From NCBI RefSeq assembly GCF_000499205.1, contig NZ_AWUK01000021.1:124001-188000 (forward strand): a stretch of 64,000 nt of DNA, written 5' to 3'. This stretch comes from Paenibacillus sp. MAEPY2 (lineage in GTDB: Bacteria; Bacillota; Bacilli; Paenibacillales; Paenibacillaceae). Within the stretch, counting starts at the first letter, position 1, and every line of letters begins with the position of its first letter. The translations under genes and the position numbers were made by a program. This document shows positions 60,147 through 64,000 of the stretch, piece by piece. The notes beneath the pieces are model-generated. The model was not told the origin of the DNA. It searched no databases and worked only from the letters and a program-made list of their open reading frames with translations.

Positions 60147-60923
60147 TTAGAATTGGTTCAGGTAATTCTGCTTCAACCAGTTATGGCTGTTAGCTACGCT
60201 TTCAAGCGGTGGATTCTGGCAAACGTCCTGTTCCACGATCAGCCATTCTACACCTGCACTTGTAGCTGCTTCAATAACAGCTGGCAGATTAACCGAACCT
60301 TGTCCCAGTTCCAAAGTCTTCATCTGACCCTGTTCGTCTTTGCTGAAGTCTTTCAAGTGAAGCAGCGGCAAGCGGCCTGCATATTTATTGATGTACTCAA
60401 TCGGATTTTGTCCGGCAAATTGTACCCAACATACGTCCATTTCCACTTGAACCGCTTCAGGTGTCGTTTGAGCAAACATTGCATCAAAGGCATTTTCGTC
60501 GCCAACCTGACCGTGGAATTCGAAATCATGGTTATGATAACCGAAGATCAGACCTTGTTTGGTTGCTTCTGCACCATATTGTTGCAATTCGTTAAACAGT
60601 TTGGTCCAGCCTTCTGCATTCTCTGGACGATCTTCAGGCATCAGGTAAGGGCAGATCATATATTGAGCACCAATGGTTTTGAGGTAGTCGATTTGTTGTT
60701 GTAAATCTTCACGCATCGCATGCAATGAAACGTGGCTGCTGAAACCTTTCAGTCCAAGCTCATCCAACAGCGCTTTCATTTCTTCTGCAGGAATGTCACC
60801 ATATCCGGCGAATTCGACACCTTCATAACCAAGCTCTGCTACCTTACGCAACGTTCCACGGAAATCTGCTGCAGTTTCATCACGGAGCGTAAACAATTGC
60901 AAACCAATATTAAGTTTTTTCAT
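60147..60923 (-). CDS. Sugar phosphate isomerase/epimerase (AP endonuclease 2-like)
   Basis: This 258-residue TIM-barrel enzyme of the xylose-isomerase-like fold has LGYEGVEFAGYGDIPAEE, FGYHNHDFEF, VQVEMDVCWVQFAGQNP and WLIVEQD, which supply the metal-binding Glu, Asp and His residues. It isomerises or epimerises a keto sugar or inosose. It is the first gene of the operon with the Gfo/Idh enzyme and is divergent from an AraC gene. The specific sugar is not readable. Confidence 0.92.
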   Translation of the reverse strand: MKKLNIGLQLFTLRDETAADFRGTLRKVAELGYEGVEFAGYGDIPAEEMKALLDELGLKGFSSHVSLHAMREDLQQQIDYLKTIGAQYMICPYLMPEDRPENAEGWTKLFNELQQYGAEATKQGLIFGYHNHDFEFHGQVGDENAFDAMFAQTTPEAVQVEMDVCWVQFAGQNPIEYINKYAGRLPLLHLKDFSKDEQGQMKTLELGQGSVNLPAVIEAATSAGVEWLIVEQDVCQNPPLESVANSHNWLKQNYLNQF

Positions 60924-61067
60924 ATTAGATACACCTCTGCTCTCAAATTTGCTTTCATTGCTCTATCTGGTATCATACTAACGCAAAACAGGCTAGAATG
61001 AACATATACAATATCGTCAGAACATGAACTATCTGATCAAATTTTTCAATTTGGAGGATTACATCTT

Positions 61068-61886
61068 TTGGAAACCTCAGTACTGATCTGTGACTATTCC
61101 TATCACTATAAGGCGTTTAACCACAATATGAAGGGCGAGTTGCAAACGTACTTGTTCCGTCTGCAAACCGAGGGCTCTTGCAAGGTATATGTACAGGATG
61201 AAGAATTTAAGATGATTGGCGGGGATTTACTGCTGCTCAAACCCGGGGACGACTATCATCTCGTTGTTGAAGAACCTCACAAGGAGGGCAGGTTGTCCAG
61301 CGGAGACTATTATTTGTTCTGTGAAGGGACGTGGATTGAAAGCTGGTGGAAGCGTCACCATCGGTCCACCGTGAGTCACATCGGACTGGATGATAAATTG
61401 GTGAGCCTCTGGCGCAATATGCTTCTGGAGAAACGTCGCGGACCACTGGAGGAAAATATAGAACTGAGTGACGCACTGCTGCGGGGCTTGTGCCTGTATA
61501 TCGATCGGGCCATCAAGGAGAATATTCAGACGGATCGATCTGTTTCTTCGACGCTGAAGCTGAAACGATTCATCGAAGAGCATGCTACCGTGACCTTCAA
61601 ACTCGAAGAAGCCGCACGCTACGCAGGACTAAGCCTGTCTCGTGCGGTGCGATTATTCAAGGAGCACTACGGCCAAACGATGATTCAGTATGCGATTGAG
61701 ATTCGGCTGAACGCTGCCCTGGAGCGTATGAAGTACAGCGATATGACCCTGGAGCATATTGCCGAAACCTGCGGCTTTGCAAGCTATTCCTATTTCCACC
61801 GGGTATTCCGTTCCCATTTTAGAATGTCCCCTGCTGAATATCTCAAATCCCAGGCCCATCAGTCCATTGATCTGGAGCATTTATAA
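61068..61886 (+). CDS. AraC family transcriptional regulator
   Basis: This 272-residue regulator has a cupin-like N-terminal domain (VYVQDEEFKMIGGDLLLLKPGDDYHLV) and a C-terminal AraC domain (TFKLEEAARYAGLSLSRAVRLF ... LEHIAETCGFASYSYFHRVFRSHF). The start is TTG at 61068 with GGAGG 10 nt upstream. It is divergent from the isomerase/dehydrogenase operon and probably activates it. It is parallel in layout to the 55958 locus. Confidence 0.9.
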   Translation: METSVLICDYSYHYKAFNHNMKGELQTYLFRLQTEGSCKVYVQDEEFKMIGGDLLLLKPGDDYHLVVEEPHKEGRLSSGDYYLFCEGTWIESWWKRHHRSTVSHIGLDDKLVSLWRNMLLEKRRGPLEENIELSDALLRGLCLYIDRAIKENIQTDRSVSSTLKLKRFIEEHATVTFKLEEAARYAGLSLSRAVRLFKEHYGQTMIQYAIEIRLNAALERMKYSDMTLEHIAETCGFASYSYFHRVFRSHFRMSPAEYLKSQAHQSIDLEHL

Positions 61887-61920
61887 GGGTTAGTTGTGAC
61901 TTGATTCTCTCCTTACTTCA

Positions 61921-61959
61921 GGAAGAAAGCAGCCGATTCCCCACCTGCCACTTTCTTCC
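61921..61959. repeat. Inverted repeat after the AraC gene
   Basis: A perfect 9-bp inverted repeat GGAAGAAAG / CTTTCTTCC encloses a 21-nt loop. On the plus strand no T run follows, so it is at best a weak terminator of the AraC gene. Confidence 0.4.
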
Positions 61960-62083
61960 AAAAAAACTCTCCTAATTCACATGACGCTACAACCACAAAC
62001 CTGTATAGTTAAATATAGTATTCTTATAGATTCATACATACTCAAACTTATAATCTATTAATCTACAATTTGGAGAGATTTCA

Positions 62084-62782
62084 ATGGAATCTAAACGCAA
62101 AATTCTCATCATTGAGGATGAACATGATATTTCACGCATTTTAAGAGACTACTTGACCAAGAACCAGTATGAAGCAGCAGTAGCCAGTAACGGGCAGGAC
62201 GGGTTGCAGATGATGGACATTCTGCAGCCGGACTATATTATTCTGGACATCATGCTTCCGGATATGGACGGAATTGATGTATGCCGGGAAATTCGCCGGA
62301 GAAACAACATTCCTATTCTTATTTTGAGCGCAAGGGGAAGTGACACGGACAAGGTTCTCGGCCTGGGGTTCGGGGCGGATGACTATATGACCAAACCTTT
62401 TTCCCTGAGCGAATTACTTGCCCGAATCAATGCCCACTTCAGACGATATGACAGTCTGAGTAAAGAACGTGATCTCACTCACCTGCTGCGTTTGTCTAAT
62501 CTGGAAATTGACAAGAAAGCCTATAAGGTTACCCTCAACGGGAATGAAGTTTCTCTCTCCGCCAAGGAATTTGAGCTGTTGTTTTATCTGGCAAGCCATA
62601 AGAATCAAGTGTTTTCCAAATCCCAGTTACTTGACGCGATTTGGGGATATGCCGAGTATGGAGATGAAAATACGGTTACCGTGTACATACGAAGATTGAG
62701 AGAAAAAATCGAAGCAGACCCTTCCCGCCCTTCTGTTCTGAAAACAGTGTGGGGCGTCGGATACAAATTCAACCATGAATAA
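62084..62782 (+). CDS. OmpR-family response regulator
   Basis: This 232-residue regulator has a receiver with Asp55 (YIILDIMLPDMDGIDV), Lys in DYMTKPFSLSELLAR, and a winged-helix domain (LSAKEFELLFYLASHKNQV ... NTVTVYIRRLREKIEAD). The kinase follows 20 nt downstream, so they form a two-component pair. The ATG follows GGAGAG. Target genes and signal are unknown. Confidence 0.94.
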   Translation: MESKRKILIIEDEHDISRILRDYLTKNQYEAAVASNGQDGLQMMDILQPDYIILDIMLPDMDGIDVCREIRRRNNIPILILSARGSDTDKVLGLGFGADDYMTKPFSLSELLARINAHFRRYDSLSKERDLTHLLRLSNLEIDKKAYKVTLNGNEVSLSAKEFELLFYLASHKNQVFSKSQLLDAIWGYAEYGDENTVTVYIRRLREKIEADPSRPSVLKTVWGVGYKFNHE

Positions 62783-62802
62783 GTGGGATGGGAGACGACT
62801 GT

Positions 62803-64000
62803 ATGTCACTACACACCTGGACCAAACGTTGGCTCAAAACGTCATTAACTCTCCTGTTTATTCTCATTGCATGCAGCCTCGCTTTCTTTCTTGATTTACT
62901 TATAGGCAGACATTCAGGTGAATCCAATCTGGCAATCAATCAGGTTCGTCTCAAGGTTAACCCCATTCTGCTCCAACTGGAGCAAACCCATGATCAATTG
63001 AATGATTCCAATATCCAGGAACAGTTGCGTTCCCTCGCCGAGAAAAGCATCGTTGATTTCGACTATGTCGGATTGGATGGAACAGTGCTGCTATCCTCCA
63101 CTCCTTCCTTCGAGGGCAGAAAGATTAATCTGCGATCTGAATTGCATTATGATCTGAATCATGCTTTAGAAGCTATGGATGGGAGAAATTCACTTAACAT
63201 CGCTTTTCCTGTTATGGACGGCCCGGTGGGCAGACAGATCGGTAACGCCATTTTTACGATTCCGCAGTCGCTTGTCATCGTTCAGAAGTCCTCTACGTTC
63301 ACTTTTTTTGTCCTGGGAACCCTGTTTATAATCTCCCTCATCCTGGGGCTTCTACTGATCGTTATGAAACGTAAGATCAGAAAACGAGTGCTCTCCCCTA
63401 TCCAGCAGCTGAAGCAACATGCTGAATTCATTCTCAAGGGACAGTATGATGAGCAGATCCAGTACAACCGGACAGATGAAATGGGCGAACTGTACGCCAT
63501 GCTGGATCTGATGCGCACCGAAATTATGCATTTGAGTGAACAGCATATTAGGCAGGAGAAGGCACAAAAAGAACTGATTACGAATATATCCCATGAACTC
63601 AAAACTCCGATTACAACTGTAAAAGTATACATAGAAGCCATTCTTGAAGGGTTGTGCTCCGATGAGGAGACGCTGATGGAGTACATGGAGATCATGCGTA
63701 CTCATACGGACAAAACAGCTCGTCTCGTTGAGGACCTGCTTGTACATGCCTTGCAGGAGCTGGGCCAGATTTCGGTGGAGCCGCGTGAAATGTACAGCCT
63801 TTCTGCATTCGAAGCCATGTTGAAGCCCATCGGACATATCGTACGATTGAACGGCCTGAATTATGAGGAACCTGAGCACATTCCCAATGTGCTCATACGA
63901 ATGGACCCCATACGAATCGAACAGGTTTTATCCAATCTCGTATCCAATGCGCTCAAACATACTGTTCCGGGAGACTCCATTCGCATTAATACAGTACTGG
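62803..64000 (+). CDS. Sensor histidine kinase, 3' end outside the window
   Basis: The open frame runs from the ATG at 62803 (GGGAG upstream) to the right edge without a stop; about 399 codons are visible. It has a first membrane segment (about residues 13-33), an extracellular region of about 120 residues, a second membrane segment (about 168-188), HAMP and a HisKA domain with His264 in NISHELKTPITTVKVYIEAI. The ATPase domain has started (QVLSNLVSNALKHTVPG) but is cut. It pairs with the upstream regulator. A long minus-strand frame on the same DNA is a shadow. Confidence 0.9.
   Translation, partial: MSLHTWTKRWLKTSLTLLFILIACSLAFFLDLLIGRHSGESNLAINQVRLKVNPILLQLEQTHDQLNDSNIQEQLRSLAEKSIVDFDYVGLDGTVLLSSTPSFEGRKINLRSELHYDLNHALEAMDGRNSLNIAFPVMDGPVGRQIGNAIFTIPQSLVIVQKSSTFTFFVLGTLFIISLILGLLLIVMKRKIRKRVLSPIQQLKQHAEFILKGQYDEQIQYNRTDEMGELYAMLDLMRTEIMHLSEQHIRQEKAQKELITNISHELKTPITTVKVYIEAILEGLCSDEETLMEYMEIMRTHTDKTARLVEDLLVHALQELGQISVEPREMYSLSAFEAMLKPIGHIVRLNGLNYEEPEHIPNVLIRMDPIRIEQVLSNLVSNALKHTVPGDSIRINTVL

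Noticed and set aside
59397..60704. Plus-strand 435-codon frame opposite the Gfo/Idh and isomerase genes
   Set aside because: It spans two well-supported minus-strand genes, has no ribosome site and its residues do not resemble any protein; antisense shadow.
63282..63879. Minus-strand frames at the right edge
   Set aside because: They are antisense to the HisKA region of the kinase that starts at 62803, whose frame stays open to the edge and carries clear motifs.
1..64000. Mobile elements, CRISPR arrays, tRNA and rRNA genes
   Set aside because: I looked for transposase motifs, regularly spaced repeats and tRNA or rRNA cores and saw none; short repeats found here (for example CATTCATTCAT near 56852 and 56888) are not CRISPR-like.

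Overview
The window looks like chromosomal DNA of a low-to-medium GC, spore-forming Firmicute, most probably a Paenibacillus. The reasons are the strong AGGAGG-type ribosome sites with frequent TTG and GTG starts, sigma-A promoters with 17-bp spacers, a Spo0E-like phosphatase, YesM/YesN two-component genes beside LplA/LplB/YtcP-type sugar ABC genes, proteins with copper-amine-oxidase-like stalk domains, and a large number of sugar regulators. This assignment is inference; no rRNA or tRNA gene is present to confirm it. I saw no CRISPR array, prophage or insertion sequence. The sequence is clean and almost every gene appears intact; only the first and last genes are cut by the window edges.

1-12.8 kb holds housekeeping and envelope genes: an amino-acid ABC importer (first gene truncated), a TetR regulator divergent from uppP, a thioredoxin-like protein, an aldo/keto reductase, gpmA, a DUF420 membrane protein, a CPA2 cation/H+ antiporter with an unusual terminator-containing leader, a pssA-dedA pair, an OmpR-type two-component system and pdxK. 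12.9-21 kb contains a response regulator/kinase/ABC module resembling B. subtilis ycbLMNO, a DegV lipid-binding protein, a three-gene ABC-2 exporter and a deacylase-like metalloenzyme.

21-29 kb carries a MerR-controlled alpha/beta hydrolase, whose promoter has a classic MerR layout, and a fructan or sucrose utilisation operon (LacI regulator, ABC importer, cytosolic GH32 enzyme). That operon's consensus promoter is overlapped by two abutting LacI-type operators and a cre-like site. 29-34 kb holds a bdbC/YtkA-like pair and two secreted stalk-domain proteins, each with an internal tandem duplication; one is preceded by a 21-codon ORF and a leader terminator.

34.2-40.4 kb is an accessory locus linked to type VII (ESX/Yuk) secretion: a WXG100 protein, a larger WXG-like candidate effector, a DUF4176 protein, a membrane protein, a formylglycine-generating-enzyme-like protein and two proteins of unknown function, with no secretion ATPase in the window. 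It is the best candidate here for an undescribed system. 40.8-48.1 kb is a split, divergent YesMN/Lpl-type oligosaccharide import locus. 48.1-51.8 kb has a Spo0E-like gene, then a WYL regulator with two tandem papain-fold/BtrH-like paralogues, then a small zinc-ribbon protein.

51.9-64 kb contains an ArsR regulator divergent from a drug-type MFS pump, a sugar-efflux MFS, an Rrf2 regulator, two separate AraC-linked sugar or polyol oxidoreductase loci, and a final two-component system whose kinase runs off the right edge.
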